From the NCBI RefSeq assembly GCF_900129375.1, contig NZ_FQVN01000001.1:248001-312000 (forward strand): a stretch of DNA of 64,000 nucleotides. Reading direction: 5' to 3'. Shown here piece by piece: positions 1 to 8,351 of the stretch (positions are counted from its first letter, which is position 1; every line of letters starts with the position of its first letter). This DNA comes from Streptoalloteichus hindustanus (GTDB lineage Bacteria; Actinomycetota; Actinomycetes; Mycobacteriales; Pseudonocardiaceae). The notes beneath the pieces are model-generated. The model was given only the letters and a program-made list of their open reading frames with translations, was not told the DNA's origin and ran no database searches. Position numbers and translations under genes: made by a program.

Positions 1-127
1 CGATGTAGACGTTCATGCCGCCGGCGTCCCCGGTGCCGGGCTGCTCCAACGGCGAGGTGTGCACGGACAGCACCGCGACCCGCCGGGGTCGACGGCTGCC
101 CCCGACGGCGCGGACCGACCCGATCAC
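1..127 (-). CDS. mshA: MshA, D-inositol-3-phosphate glycosyltransferase (5' end only)
   Basis: Only the first 42 codons are in the window; the gene runs off the left edge. They encode a basic N-terminus followed by [20 protein letters not shown] and GMNVYI, the hallmark N-terminal segment of MshA, which transfers GlcNAc from UDP-GlcNAc to 1L-myo-inositol 3-phosphate as the first step of mycothiol synthesis. The start is a GTG whose GTGA overlaps the stop of the upstream hydrolase gene, so the two are probably co-transcribed. Mycothiol synthesis fits the mycothiol-dependent-type proteins elsewhere in the window. The assignment is secure from the motif despite the truncation. Confidence 0.93.
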   Translation of the reverse strand, partial: MIGSVRAVGGSRRPRRVAVLSVHTSPLEQPGTGDAGGMNVYI

Positions 128-954
128 CGCGTCGCCCCCGTCAGGCAGCGCCGGGCGAAGGCGGCCAGCTCGGCGTCGAACTCCGTCGGCCGCTCGGCGA
201 ACGGGGCGTGCCCGACGCCGTCCCACCAGCTCAGCTCCGCGCCCGGCACCTGCTTCGCGGCGAACTCGGCGCAGGACGGGTCCACCACCGTGTCCGCCCG
301 GCCGTGCACGACCAGGGTGGGCACGTCCAGCGCCGACAGCACGTCCGCGCTGTCCTGCGTCCTGCGGAACAGCGCCGCCCGGACCCGCGGCGGGGTGCGC
401 AGGGCGGCGGCGAACAGCCGCTGCCGCACCTCGCCGGGGATCTCCGGGCTGATGTCGGCGAAGAACCCGGTGAGGGCGGGCACCGCCACCGCGTAGTCGT
501 CGGAGAGCGCGGCCGGCAGCGCGCCGCGCATCGTGGCGCCGACCGCTCCGCCCCTCCGGTCCCGCCCGATCTCCGTGATCGCGCCCACGAACACGACTCC
601 AGCCACAGAGCCCGTGCCGTGGACGCGCAGGTAGTCGGCGACCACCAGGCCGCCGTAGGACCAGCCGACCAGCACGGCGGGCGCCCCGACGTGCGCGAGC
701 ACCGCCGCCAGGTCGTCCGCCCACACCCGCGGGTCGGCGTACCCGTCGGCCGGCGCGTCGGAGTCCCCGTGGCCGCGCAGGTCCACCGCGACCACCCGGA
801 ACTCCTCGCTCAGCACCGGGTCGGCGAGCTGGGCCCGCCACGACTCCGCCGACTGCGCCCAGCCGTGCACCAACACCACGGCGGGGGCGTCGACCGGCCC
901 CGCCTCGGTCAGGGCCAGCCGGGCGTCCCCGGAGCCCTTCACGTACGTCCGCAT
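124..954 (-). CDS. alpha/beta-fold hydrolase
   Basis: A 276-residue single-domain alpha/beta hydrolase, probably cytoplasmic. Visible landmarks are the oxyanion strand VVLVHGW near residue 27, the nucleophile elbow GWSYGG (Ser99), an acid in the [12 protein letters not shown] segment, and the catalytic His in GVGHAPF. I chose ATG at 954, although an in-frame start lies 11 codons upstream, because residue 1 then immediately precedes the conserved beta-strand region and a GGGAG/GGTGG stretch lies just upstream. The gene overlaps mshA by 4 bases. The substrate cannot be told; it could be an esterase, haloperoxidase-like enzyme or lactonase. Confidence 0.88.
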   Translation of the reverse strand: MRTYVKGSGDARLALTEAGPVDAPAVVLVHGWAQSAESWRAQLADPVLSEEFRVVAVDLRGHGDSDAPADGYADPRVWADDLAAVLAHVGAPAVLVGWSYGGLVVADYLRVHGTGSVAGVVFVGAITEIGRDRRGGAVGATMRGALPAALSDDYAVAVPALTGFFADISPEIPGEVRQRLFAAALRTPPRVRAALFRRTQDSADVLSALDVPTLVVHGRADTVVDPSCAEFAAKQVPGAELSWWDGVGHAPFAERPTEFDAELAAFARRCLTGATR

Positions 955-1137
955 GTACACGCCACCCACTCCCAGTCCGGACGTCACCTCAGAGCATCAA
1001 CCGCGCGCGCGAAGCGATGCTTCCCGGGTGGGGAGTCTCACCCGGGTTCCCGCCGGCACTCCACCGGCGCCCCGTCCCCGGGGCCGCGCGTCCGCGTCCC
1101 GGCTCGGGGCTTCGCTTCGGGGCCCCGCCTCAGGGCC

Positions 1138-2301
1138 TCACTTCAGGGCGGACTTGGACTGCCAGGTCGGCCAGTCCAGCTGCCAGTCGTAGACGTCGAA
1201 CTGGGCGGGCAACGTGTACGACGCCCCGGTCACCTCGACCGGGTCGCCGATCATCGCGCTGTTGTAGTAGGCCCTGGCGTCCGGCTCGGTGAGGTTGGCG
1301 CAGCCGTGCGAGGTGTTGGCACGGCCGATGTTCGCCCGGTTGTCCTCGTTCTCGTGGATGAACTCGCCGTGGTTGGAGAACCGGACGGCCCACTTCTTCA
1401 GCACGTTGGTGTAGCCGTACTTCGGGTTGTCGAAGCTGTGGACGTCCTTCTTCTCCATGACGATGTACGTGCCGTTCGGCGTGTTCAGGTCGGGCACGGC
1501 GTCCTTGCCGAAGCTGGCCGGGTAGCTGGCCACCTTCTGCCCGCCGCGGTAGACGTCCATCTGGTGCGTCGGCGTGTTGATCTTCACGACCTGGTTGCGG
1601 CCGATGGTGAACTCGCCCGACACGTTGTCCGCGCCCCACGACCCGTCCCCGTAGGGCACGCCGTACAGGTTGACGTTGACCTTCACCCTGGTCCCCGCCG
1701 GCCAGTAGTTCCTCGGCCGCCAGTCGACCTGGGTGCCGCTCAGCCAACCCCAGGAGCCCTCGACGGGCACCGAGGTCTCCACCTTCAGCGCCTTCTCCGC
1801 CGCGGCCCTGTCCCGCACCGGCTGGTCGAACTTCACGCTGATCGGCATGGCCACGCCGACCTCGCCCTGGTACGGGAACAACGTCGCGCGCACGGTGCTC
1901 TTCGGCTTGACCGTCGTGAAGGAGCCCTCGACCGGGGCCTCCTTGCCGTCGACGCCCTTCGCCTTGCCCGACCACGTGTAGGTCTTGGCGTACCCCAGCG
2001 GAGTGCTGGTCGACCAGCTCTTCTTGTCCGCGGCGAGCTGGCCCTCGACCGGCTTGCCCTCCGGGTTGGTGAGCCGGACCTCCTCCAGCGTCCCGTCGTT
2101 CACCGCGAGTCGGACCGGCGAGACCGGGTTGACGTCGGCGGCCCCGTTGGCCGGCTCCGCGGTCACCTTCGGCGGTGGCGCGCTCGACGTCTCCGGCGCC
2201 GTCGACCCGGACGCGCCACCGGAACAGCCGGCGACCAGAAGGGCCACCACGGCCACCGCACCCGCCAGACCGGTGCGGCCACGCCCCCTCAGAAACACCA
2301 C
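1138..2301 (-). CDS. lipoprotein L,D-transpeptidase (LprQ/LdtMt5-like)
   Basis: A 387-residue exported cell-wall enzyme. A basic N-terminus and hydrophobic stretch end in the lipobox LLVAGC (Cys26). Two Ig-like beta domains follow (about residues 45-135 and 136-235), then a YkuD catalytic domain with the HGEFIHEN strand and SHGCANL motif, whose Cys334 is the nucleophile. Such enzymes make 3-3 cross-links in actinobacterial peptidoglycan. An upstream in-frame GTG at 2319 exists, but GGGAGG sits 6 bases before the GTG chosen here. M. tuberculosis lprQ (Rv0483) lies beside murB and mshA in the same way, which supports orthology. The two genes flanking it run away from it. Confidence 0.9.
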   Translation of the reverse strand: MVFLRGRGRTGLAGAVAVVALLVAGCSGGASGSTAPETSSAPPPKVTAEPANGAADVNPVSPVRLAVNDGTLEEVRLTNPEGKPVEGQLAADKKSWSTSTPLGYAKTYTWSGKAKGVDGKEAPVEGSFTTVKPKSTVRATLFPYQGEVGVAMPISVKFDQPVRDRAAAEKALKVETSVPVEGSWGWLSGTQVDWRPRNYWPAGTRVKVNVNLYGVPYGDGSWGADNVSGEFTIGRNQVVKINTPTHQMDVYRGGQKVASYPASFGKDAVPDLNTPNGTYIVMEKKDVHSFDNPKYGYTNVLKKWAVRFSNHGEFIHENEDNRANIGRANTSHGCANLTEPDARAYYNSAMIGDPVEVTGASYTLPAQFDVYDWQLDWPTWQSKSALK

Positions 2302-2446
2302 CGACCACCTCCCATGCACGACTCGGACCAGAGTGCCCTCTTCTGATGACGTGCGACCACCTGCTTCCTATGTCAAGCATGTGGGTGGCGGTTCTCACAG
2401 GGACCCCGGCGGGCACGGCCGCCCGAGGTTGGGGAGGATGCCGCAC

Positions 2447-3196
2447 GTGAGCTCTGATCAGCGGGTTTCCCGCCGTACCGCGGTCGTCACCGGAGCCAGC
2501 GCCGGCATCGGCGCCGCCACCGCCCGGCGCCTCGCCGCCGACGGTTTCCACGTCGTGCTGGGCGCCCGCCGGGCCGACCGGTGCCAGCGGATCGCCGAGG
2601 AGGTGGGCGGCACGGCGCTGCCGCTCGACGTGACCGACCCCGAGTCGGTGCGGGCGTTCTGCGAGCAGGTGCCCGAGGCGCACGTGCTGGTCAACAACGC
2701 CGGTGGCGCGTTCGGCCTGGAGCCGGTGGCGCGGGCCGACGAGGAGAACTGGCGGCGCATGTGGGAGAGCAACGTGCTGGGCACGCTGCGGATGACCAAG
2801 GCGCTGCTGGACAAGCTCGTCGCCTCCGGCGACGGGCACGTCGTGACGGTGACCTCGATCGCCGCGCACGAGGTCTACGACGGCGGTTCCGGGTACACCG
2901 CGGCCAAGCACGCGCAGTCCGCGCTGCACCGGACGCTGCGGGGCGAGTTGCTGGGCCAGCCGGTCCGGTTCACCGAGATCTGCCCGGGCATGGTGGAGAC
3001 CGAGTTCTCCGTGGTCCGGTTCGCCGGCGACGAGGACCGGGCCGCCGCCGTCTACCAGGGGCTGACCCCGCTGACCGCCGAGGACGTCGCCGACACGATC
3101 GCGTGGGCGGTGACCCGCCCCTCGCACGTCAACATCGACCAGATCGTGCTCAAGCCCCGCGACCAGCACTCGGTCACCCGCGCGCACCGACGCTGA
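2447..3196 (+). CDS. short-chain dehydrogenase/reductase (Rv0484c-like)
   Basis: A 249-residue classical SDR. It shows the cofactor motif TGASAGIG near the N-terminus, NNAGG, the catalytic Ser in VTSIAAHE, and YTAAKHA (Tyr-x3-Lys). The basic ARR after strand 2 suggests NADP(H). The GTG at 2447 was chosen over the ATG at 2438 because GGGGAGG (2431-2437) abuts the ATG but is ideally spaced from the GTG. It is divergent from the L,D-transpeptidase gene, as Rv0484c is from lprQ in mycobacteria. The substrate is unknown. Confidence 0.9.
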   Translation: MSSDQRVSRRTAVVTGASAGIGAATARRLAADGFHVVLGARRADRCQRIAEEVGGTALPLDVTDPESVRAFCEQVPEAHVLVNNAGGAFGLEPVARADEENWRRMWESNVLGTLRMTKALLDKLVASGDGHVVTVTSIAAHEVYDGGSGYTAAKHAQSALHRTLRGELLGQPVRFTEICPGMVETEFSVVRFAGDEDRAAAVYQGLTPLTAEDVADTIAWAVTRPSHVNIDQIVLKPRDQHSVTRAHRR

Positions 3197-3215
3197 TCAC
3201 GGCGGCGGAGCGACA

Positions 3216-3248
3216 GGGAGGCGCCGGTGCGGCGCCTCCCTTCTTCTT
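3216..3248 (+). terminator. rho-independent-type terminator after SDR
   Basis: A perfect 10-bp stem (GGGAGGCGCC / GGCGCCTCCC) with a 5-base loop is followed by TTCTTCTT, 20 bases after the SDR stop codon. Confidence 0.85.
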
Positions 3249-3500
3249 GTGACGTATTTCTTGCTGGCGCATGAGTGGCAATGCCCACGGTGATGCGCGA
3301 GGTGTGGCCCGGGACACGCCGAGCTGATGGATTCCGGTCGCGGAGGTTGGTCAGTCGGTCGGGGGGCGGTGGTGGCACCGCCGTGGCGCGGGGTGATCGG
3401 GGCGGGGCGCTTCGCGCGTCTGAGTGAGGGCGGCTCGTTCTGTGGTGGCCTGTCAGAGAAAGCCGTGTCCGGCAAGTCGTTTTGCCGTGTTCGGCGGGAG
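3249..3500. other. intergenic stretch without a recognisable gene
   Basis: This lies between the SDR terminator and the 110-bp repeat element. Short open frames exist on both strands, but none shows a ribosome-binding site or a recognisable protein pattern. It is somewhat less GC-rich than the neighbouring genes. I see no promoter I would defend. Confidence 0.4.
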
Positions 3501-3610
3501 TTGTCCACAGGCGCTCTGGTTGTCCACAGGGCGCGGTGATGCGGTTTTGTGGCGGGGTGGGGGCCGATAGGCTGGAGCAGGGCTCGCCCCCCCAGGGCGG
3601 GTGGGGGCTG
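3501..3610 (+). repeat. 110-bp dispersed element, copy 1 (paired DnaA-box-like sites plus GC hairpin)
   Basis: Two exact TTGTCCACA sequences (3501-3509 and 3520-3528) lie 19 bases apart. After a variable middle come GATAGGCTGGA (3566-3576) and the G/C-rich block GGGCTCGCCC through GTGGGGGCTG, which can fold into a hairpin. The same parts in the same order and overall length occur in reverse at 31680-31790. TTGTCCACA matches the high-GC actinobacterial DnaA box. TAGGCT could also serve as a -10 box, so a small RNA is an alternative reading. Confidence 0.7.
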
Positions 3611-3666
3611 ACCACGGGTGGGGCGGACGGCTCGGTCGCCGGCTCCGCCCGACCCCGCGCCGAGCA

Positions 3667-3709
3667 ACAGGGGCGGGGAGCGCTGCCCCGATACGTTCCC
3701 CGCCCCTGT
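3667..3709 (-). terminator. terminator of the trypsin-like protease gene
   Basis: A perfect 13-bp inverted repeat (ACAGGGGCGGGGA / TCCCCGCCCCTGT) with a 17-base loop, placed about 60 bases past the stop of the minus-strand protease gene. Confidence 0.7.
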
Positions 3710-3767
3710 CGTCCCGGCGTCGGACGACACCGGGACCCCCGGTCCTCGCGACAGCCGTGACCGCCGG

Positions 3768-4823
3768 TCACGGCTCCGCGCGCTCGGCGAGGTCCGGGGT
3801 GCGTTGGCGCGGCGGCTGCGTGCACAGCCACACGTCCAACTCCGTCAGCACGGCGGCGATCGGGTTGGCGAACCCCACCCCGCCGTCGACGGTGCCAGCA
3901 AAGTACAGGCCCACGACGCGCTGCGCGGCGTCGACGATCACCGCGCCGGAGTCGCCCCGGTCGCCGAAGCGGTCCCCGTCGGCGACGATCCGGATCTGGT
4001 CCCGGAGCGTGCGGACGCCGAGGCCGTTGCCGTAGTTGACCGACAGGGTCGCGTCGACCGAGGCGATCCGGCCGGTGGTCAGCCCGGTGGTGCGCCCCCG
4101 CTTGCGCACGGCCATGCCGACCGCGGCCGGGGCGTCGCCGTGCACCGGCCCGATCTCGGCGACGGCGTTCTGGTGCGGGCGCACCTCGGTCAGCTCGACG
4201 ATCGCGCCGTCCACCCGGCTCGACAGCGCCGCCCTGGCCAACGTGCCGAAGACGTCCTGCGGGCACCGTCCACCGTCCATCCTGGACGGTTGGGCCATCG
4301 TGTCGCCGACGGCCCACGCGTCGTCCACGCAGGCCACGTGGAAGTTGGTCACCACCATCGCGGCTCCGCTGCCGCCGCGGTCCGTGACCAGGGCGCCGAT
4401 CGTGCCGGCGGTGGTGTAGTCGCCGGGCCGCGGCACGTCGGGCGGCGCCAGCCGGATCGGCCGGCACGGCCCCATGCTGAGCCCGCCGACGATCGTCCGG
4501 TCCGGCGGCGGGACCGACCCCGCGTCGGCCTCCTCCTCGCCGAGCGGGATGACCGCGGGGTGCAGGACGTAGTCCTCCTCCACCACGTCGGTCGGCACGC
4601 CGTCGACCTCGGGTGGGACGAGCTGGTCGGGCGGCACCTCGGCCGCCGGGAGCTTTCGGCGCACGGCCACGACGATGGCCGGTCGACCGGTGGGCCGGCC
4701 GGCGGTCACCTTCTCACCGATGTCGACGCCGACCACGCCGGGCCGCACGATGAGGTCGTCCTCGACCCGCCGCTTGACCGGCCGGATCTCGTCCCTGCGC
4801 ATCGGGTCACCCGCACTGGCCAT
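3768..4823 (-). CDS. trypsin-like (chymotrypsin-fold) serine protease
   Basis: A 351-residue protein without a signal peptide or membrane helix. A complete chymotrypsin-type triad is visible: His162 in VTNFHVA, Asp205 in VDGAIVEL and Ser292 in GDRGDSGAV. Residues 1-90 form a distinct N-terminal region with a VVGVDIGEKVT segment resembling the N-terminal part of Nal1-like cytosolic peptidases, which I take as the nearest family by architecture. The absence of an export signal suggests an intracellular or non-classically placed enzyme. Its substrate is unknown. It interrupts the otherwise mycobacteria-like order between the SDR and murB. The ATG start has a GGAGG-type site about 7 bases upstream. 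Confidence 0.85.
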   Translation of the reverse strand: MASAGDPMRRDEIRPVKRRVEDDLIVRPGVVGVDIGEKVTAGRPTGRPAIVVAVRRKLPAAEVPPDQLVPPEVDGVPTDVVEEDYVLHPAVIPLGEEEADAGSVPPPDRTIVGGLSMGPCRPIRLAPPDVPRPGDYTTAGTIGALVTDRGGSGAAMVVTNFHVACVDDAWAVGDTMAQPSRMDGGRCPQDVFGTLARAALSSRVDGAIVELTEVRPHQNAVAEIGPVHGDAPAAVGMAVRKRGRTTGLTTGRIASVDATLSVNYGNGLGVRTLRDQIRIVADGDRFGDRGDSGAVIVDAAQRVVGLYFAGTVDGGVGFANPIAAVLTELDVWLCTQPPRQRTPDLAERAEP

Positions 4824-5020
4824 GATGGGCCTCCTCCAGAAGCGGCACGAAACAGCACGGAGGCAATGCCGCTACCACCATGGAACACGTGCGGTAAGTA
4901 CTCCGTCACCAGACGTCACCCGATCGGCCGTTCAGCCGATTGGCTGAGATCGCCGGATGGGGTACTTTTCGCAGCCTTTTCGCAACCTGGACGCGACGTT
5001 TCGTGGGACGGGGGCGTCCC

Positions 5021-6136
5021 TCACAGGCGACAGCCGACGAACACCGGCTCGGGGTGCAACACCACGCCGAAGGCGTCCCGCACCCCGTCCCGCACCTCGC
5101 GCGCCAACGCCAGCAGGTCCTCGGTGCACGCGCCGCCCCGGTTGGTCAGCGCCAGGGTGTGCCTGGCCGACAACGCCACCCGCCCGCCGGGGCCGGCGTG
5201 GCCGCGGCGGAACCCGGCCCGCTCGATCAGCCAGGCCGCGGACAGCTTCGTGCGCCCGGGTCCGCCGGGGTAGGTCGGCACCCGCACGTCCGCGCCCACC
5301 CTGACCGCGATCCGCCCGAGCACGTCGGCCAGCTCGGTGTCCGGCACCACGGGGTTGGTGAAGAACGAGCCGGCGCTCCACGTGTCGTGCTCGTCGTGGT
5401 CCAGCACCATGCCCTTGGCCCGCCGCAGCTCCAGCACGGCCTGCCGCGCCCGCGCCGCCGGCACCCGGGCGCCCGGCTCGACCCCCAGCGCCCTGGCCAG
5501 CTCGTGGTAGCGGATCGGCGCGGACCGGCCGTCCTGCCGCAGCGCGAACCGGGCCCGCAGCACCACGGCGCTGTCGGTTCCCTTGAGCAGGCTGGTCCGG
5601 TAGTCCAGGCCGAGCCCGGCGGCCGGCACCTGGTTGACCTTGCGGGTGCGCCGGTCCAGCACGTCGACCGAGACCAGCAGGTCGGCCACCTCGACGCCGT
5701 ACGCGCCCACGTTCTGCACCGGGGTGGCGCCCACCAGGCCGGGAATGCCGGACAGGCACTCCAGCCCGCCCAACCCGCGGTCGACGGTGTCGGCCACCAC
5801 GTCGTCCCAGTTCTCACCGGCCTCGACGGTCAGCTCGACGACGCCGTCGCCGACCAGGTCGAGGTGACGTCCCGTGGTCGCCACGCGCACCACCGTGCCG
5901 GCGAAGCCCTCGTCGGACACCACCAGGTTCGACCCGCCGCCCAGCACCAGCACCGGCTCACCGGCGTCGTCCAGGGCGGTGACCGCCTCGACGAGCTCCC
6001 TCGGCCGCTCGGCCAGGACGAACCGGGCGGCGGGGCCGCCAAGGCGGAGCGTGGTGTGCTCGGACAGCGGCACGGCCTGCCGAACGGCGCAGCCGGCCGC
6101 AGCGGTGCTGGACGCGCTCGGCAGGGGGGTGGTCAC
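5021..6136 (-). CDS. murB: UDP-N-acetylenolpyruvoylglucosamine reductase MurB
   Basis: A 371-residue FAD-dependent enzyme that reduces UDP-GlcNAc-enolpyruvate to UDP-MurNAc in cytoplasmic peptidoglycan precursor synthesis. It has the FAD-binding segment LVLGGGSNLVV, the substrate loop LSGIPGLVGATPVQNVGAYG, and SAGSFFTNPV containing the catalytic Ser of the type I class. The C-terminal HTLALTNRGGA segment is also typical. The GTG at 6136 is preferred because an ACGGTA-strand -10 box (TACCGT) lies 8 bases upstream and no Shine-Dalgarno is present, implying a leaderless mRNA. It is divergent from the DUF2505 gene, as Rv0482 is from Rv0481c. Confidence 0.95.
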   Translation of the reverse strand: MTTPLPSASSTAAAGCAVRQAVPLSEHTTLRLGGPAARFVLAERPRELVEAVTALDDAGEPVLVLGGGSNLVVSDEGFAGTVVRVATTGRHLDLVGDGVVELTVEAGENWDDVVADTVDRGLGGLECLSGIPGLVGATPVQNVGAYGVEVADLLVSVDVLDRRTRKVNQVPAAGLGLDYRTSLLKGTDSAVVLRARFALRQDGRSAPIRYHELARALGVEPGARVPAARARQAVLELRRAKGMVLDHDEHDTWSAGSFFTNPVVPDTELADVLGRIAVRVGADVRVPTYPGGPGRTKLSAAWLIERAGFRRGHAGPGGRVALSARHTLALTNRGGACTEDLLALAREVRDGVRDAFGVVLHPEPVFVGCRL

Positions 6137-6144
6137 GACGCCCA

Positions 6145-6154
6145 ACGGTAGCCT
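6145..6154. promoter_or_regulatory. overlapping divergent -10 boxes for murB and DUF2505 genes
   Basis: TAGCCT (6149-6154, plus strand) ends 7 bases before the DUF2505 ATG. TACCGT (minus strand, 6150-6145) ends 8 bases before the murB GTG. The two -10 boxes share two bases, so only one promoter could be occupied at a time. Neither start has a Shine-Dalgarno sequence. Confidence 0.6.
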
Positions 6155-6161
6155 GCGGGGC

Positions 6162-6668
6162 ATGGCGACCAGCACGGAGACCACGCACCGTTACCCCCGT
6201 CCGGCCGCCGAGGTCCTCTCGGCGCTGGTCGACGAAACGTACCTGCGTGCCCGGCTGGCCGCGCTCGGCGGCGCCGGCGCCGAGTTGGTCGAGCACGCCC
6301 CCGCGCCGGAGGGCGGCGGGAAGGTCGTGCTGCGCCAGGGGATCCCGGGTGACCGGCTCCCGTCGTTCGTGCGCTCGCTGGTGTCCGGCGACCTGGTCAT
6401 CGAACGCACCGAGCGGTGGCGGCCGGCGGCGACCGGCGCCAGCGGAACGGTCGAGGCGAGGGTGCCCGGCGCTCCCGCCACCATCGACTGCGCGGTGGAC
6501 CTCACCGACGAGGACGGCGGGTCGCTGGCCCGGGTCCGGCTGGTGGCGAAGGTCTCGGTGCCGTTCGTGGGCGGCAAGGTGGAGAAGGTGATCGTGGAGC
6601 AGGTCGGCCAGCTCCTGGCCGCCGAGCACGCGTTCACCGTGGACTGGCTCACGCGCGGCGCGCCGTGA
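6162..6668 (+). CDS. DUF2505 family protein (Rv0481c-like)
   Basis: A 168-residue protein beginning with a polyketide-cyclase-like helix-grip start (HRYPRPAAEVLSAL) and ending in a long helix (VEKVIVEQVGQLLAAE). This matches the actinobacterial DUF2505 family, a START-like fold with no proven function. Position next to murB and divergent from it is the same as in mycobacteria. The ATG sits 7 bases after a TAGCCT -10 box, so the mRNA is probably leaderless. It is followed by an overlapping methyltransferase gene. Confidence 0.88.
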   Translation: MATSTETTHRYPRPAAEVLSALVDETYLRARLAALGGAGAELVEHAPAPEGGGKVVLRQGIPGDRLPSFVRSLVSGDLVIERTERWRPAATGASGTVEARVPGAPATIDCAVDLTDEDGGSLARVRLVAKVSVPFVGGKVEKVIVEQVGQLLAAEHAFTVDWLTRGAP

Positions 6669-7498
6669 CCGCCCCGACCACCAGGAAGAAGGCCCCGCGG
6701 CTGGCCGCCGGTCGGGCGCGGGCGCTCGGCGTGCCCACCAGGGGCACGACCAACCCGAACCGGTTGCGCCGGGTGGACCGGTGGGTGGCCGGCACGCCGT
6801 GGCTGGCCGACCGGCTGCGGGCCAGCGCCGACCCGCTGGTCGTCGACCTCGGGTTCGGCTCCTCGCCGGTGACGACGGTGGAGCTGGCGACCCGGCTGCG
6901 GGTCGTGCGCCCCGACCTGCGGGTGCTGGGGCTGGAGATCGACCAGGAGCGGGTGGCCGCCGCCGCGCCGGCCGCCGACCCGCCCCGGCTGGAGTTCCGC
7001 CGGGGTGGCTTCGAGCTGGCCGGGCGTCGGCCGGTGCTGGTCCGCGCGTTCAACGTGCTCCGCCAGTACACCGAGGAGCAGGCGGCGGAGGCGTGGCGGA
7101 CGCTGGTCGACCGGCTGGGGCCCGGCGGCGTGCTGGTCGAGGGGACCTGCGACGAGATCGGCCGGCGGTGCTGCTGGGTGTCGCTGGACGCCGACGGCCC
7201 GCGCACGTTCACCCTCGCCTGCCGGCCCTCCGACATCGACACCCCGTCCGACCTGGCAGAGCGCCTGCCCAAGGCGTTGATCCACCGCAACGTGCCCGGC
7301 GAACGGGTGCACGCGCTGCTGGCCGAGCTGGACGCGTGCTGGGCCGCCGCGGCCCCGTTCGCCCCGTTCGGGCCCCGCGCGCGCTGGGCGGAGACCGCGC
7401 GGCTGCTGGCCGGGCGGGGCTGGCCGGTGCTGGACAACCGCCGCCGCTGGCGGCTCGGCGAGCTCACCCTCCCCTGGTCGGTGGTCGCGCCCGCCTGA
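6665..7498 (+). CDS. class I SAM-dependent methyltransferase-like protein
   Basis: A 277-residue protein. Around residues 60-70 it has VVDLGFGSSPVTT, a Rossmann motif I of class I methyltransferases, with an acidic LGLEIDQ after strand 2 that would bind the SAM ribose. The segment FNVLRQY and the later GPGGVLVEGT strand complete the core. The GTG start forms a 4-base GTGA overlap with the DUF2505 stop, so translation is probably coupled. No substrate-recognition domain is recognisable; RNA, protein or small-molecule targets are all possible. Confidence 0.8.
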   Translation: MTAPTTRKKAPRLAAGRARALGVPTRGTTNPNRLRRVDRWVAGTPWLADRLRASADPLVVDLGFGSSPVTTVELATRLRVVRPDLRVLGLEIDQERVAAAAPAADPPRLEFRRGGFELAGRRPVLVRAFNVLRQYTEEQAAEAWRTLVDRLGPGGVLVEGTCDEIGRRCCWVSLDADGPRTFTLACRPSDIDTPSDLAERLPKALIHRNVPGERVHALLAELDACWAAAAPFAPFGPRARWAETARLLAGRGWPVLDNRRRWRLGELTLPWSVVAPA

Positions 7499-7503
7499 GC
7501 CGG

Positions 7504-7523
7504 CCGGCGCCCCGGGGCGCCGG
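7504..7523 (+). terminator. palindromic hairpin after the methyltransferase gene
   Basis: CCGGCGCC-CCGG-GGCGCCGG is a perfect 20-bp palindrome 5 bases past the stop. There is no U tract. It ends the DUF2505-methyltransferase unit just before the next promoter. Confidence 0.55.
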
Positions 7524-7554
7524 CACGAGGCGGCGCCGCGCGCGAAGCGCGACC

Positions 7555-7569
7555 TAGGCTGGGGGCGTG
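7555..7569 (+). promoter_or_regulatory. leaderless promoter (-10 TAGGCT) and GTG start
   Basis: TAGGCT (7555-7560) is separated from the GTG start at 7567 by 6 bases. No Shine-Dalgarno is present. Confidence 0.55.
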
Positions 7570-8322
7570 GAGCACGCCGACTTCGTCACGGAGATCCGCA
7601 CGCAGTCCGAGGCGCTGCGGGCCGCCGCGGTCGCGGCCGGCCCGGACGTGGAGACGCCGACCTGCCCCGACTGGACCGTGCGGCAGCTCGTCGACCACGT
7701 CGCCAGGGTGCACGCGTGGGTGGCCGAGAACATCGCGACGGGTGACCCGGAGAACCCGCGGCCGGCGCCCGCGCCGCCGGCGGAGTGGGGCGCGTTGCTG
7801 GGCTGGTGGGACGACCACCGCGACCGGATGCTCGACGTCCTCGCCGCCACCGACCCCGCCGCGCCCGCCTGGGTGTTCTCCCCGGTCGCACCGCCCGAGG
7901 TGGGTTTCTGGTCCCGGCGGGCCGCGCACGAGACCGCGATCCACCGGCTGGACGCCGAGCACGCCCTCGCCATGGCCGAGGGCGGCCCCCGCGCCGAGCC
8001 CCAGGTGGCCTTCGCGCCCGAGTTCGCCGCCGACGGCGTCGACGAGCTGCTGGTCCGGGTCCTGCCCTCGCACGTCACCACGTGGGCGCGCTCCCCGCTG
8101 CGGGGCAGCGTCCTGTTCCACGCGGTGGACGTGGGCCGCGCCTGGCTGGTGCGGCTCGAACCGGAGCAGTTCCCGCAGACCACCCACCACTTCGAGGGAC
8201 TGGACGCCGAGGCGGGCGTGGTCGGCAACGCCGACGCCGTCTACCGCGCGGCCTGGGGCCGGCCACACCATGCGGTGACAAGTGGCGACCCGGCGCTGCT
8301 CGAGGCGGCCCGCGGCCGGTGA
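7567..8322 (+). CDS. mycothiol-dependent maleylpyruvate isomerase-family protein
   Basis: A 251-residue DinB-like protein. The N-terminal four-helix part contains PTCPDWTVRQLVDHVARVHAW, the typical MDMPI_N pattern in which His residues form a metal site. It continues with a conserved helix (RRAAHETAIHRLDAEHAL) and a C-terminal SCP2-like region. Such proteins are thought to carry out metal- and mycothiol-dependent isomerase or thiol-transfer reactions in the cytoplasm. The substrate is unknown. It starts with GTG behind a TAGGCT -10 box and is followed 29 bases later by purU. Confidence 0.87.
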   Translation: MEHADFVTEIRTQSEALRAAAVAAGPDVETPTCPDWTVRQLVDHVARVHAWVAENIATGDPENPRPAPAPPAEWGALLGWWDDHRDRMLDVLAATDPAAPAWVFSPVAPPEVGFWSRRAAHETAIHRLDAEHALAMAEGGPRAEPQVAFAPEFAADGVDELLVRVLPSHVTTWARSPLRGSVLFHAVDVGRAWLVRLEPEQFPQTTHHFEGLDAEAGVVGNADAVYRAAWGRPHHAVTSGDPALLEAARGR

Positions 8323-8351
8323 GGCCCGGTTGAGCTGCGAGAATCGCACGC

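Noticed and set aside
3501-3610. Chromosomal replication origin suggested by DnaA-box-like pairs
   Set aside because: Only two boxes per element, no dnaA, dnaN or AT-rich unwinding region, and a second copy 28 kb away; the genes around are not oriC neighbours.
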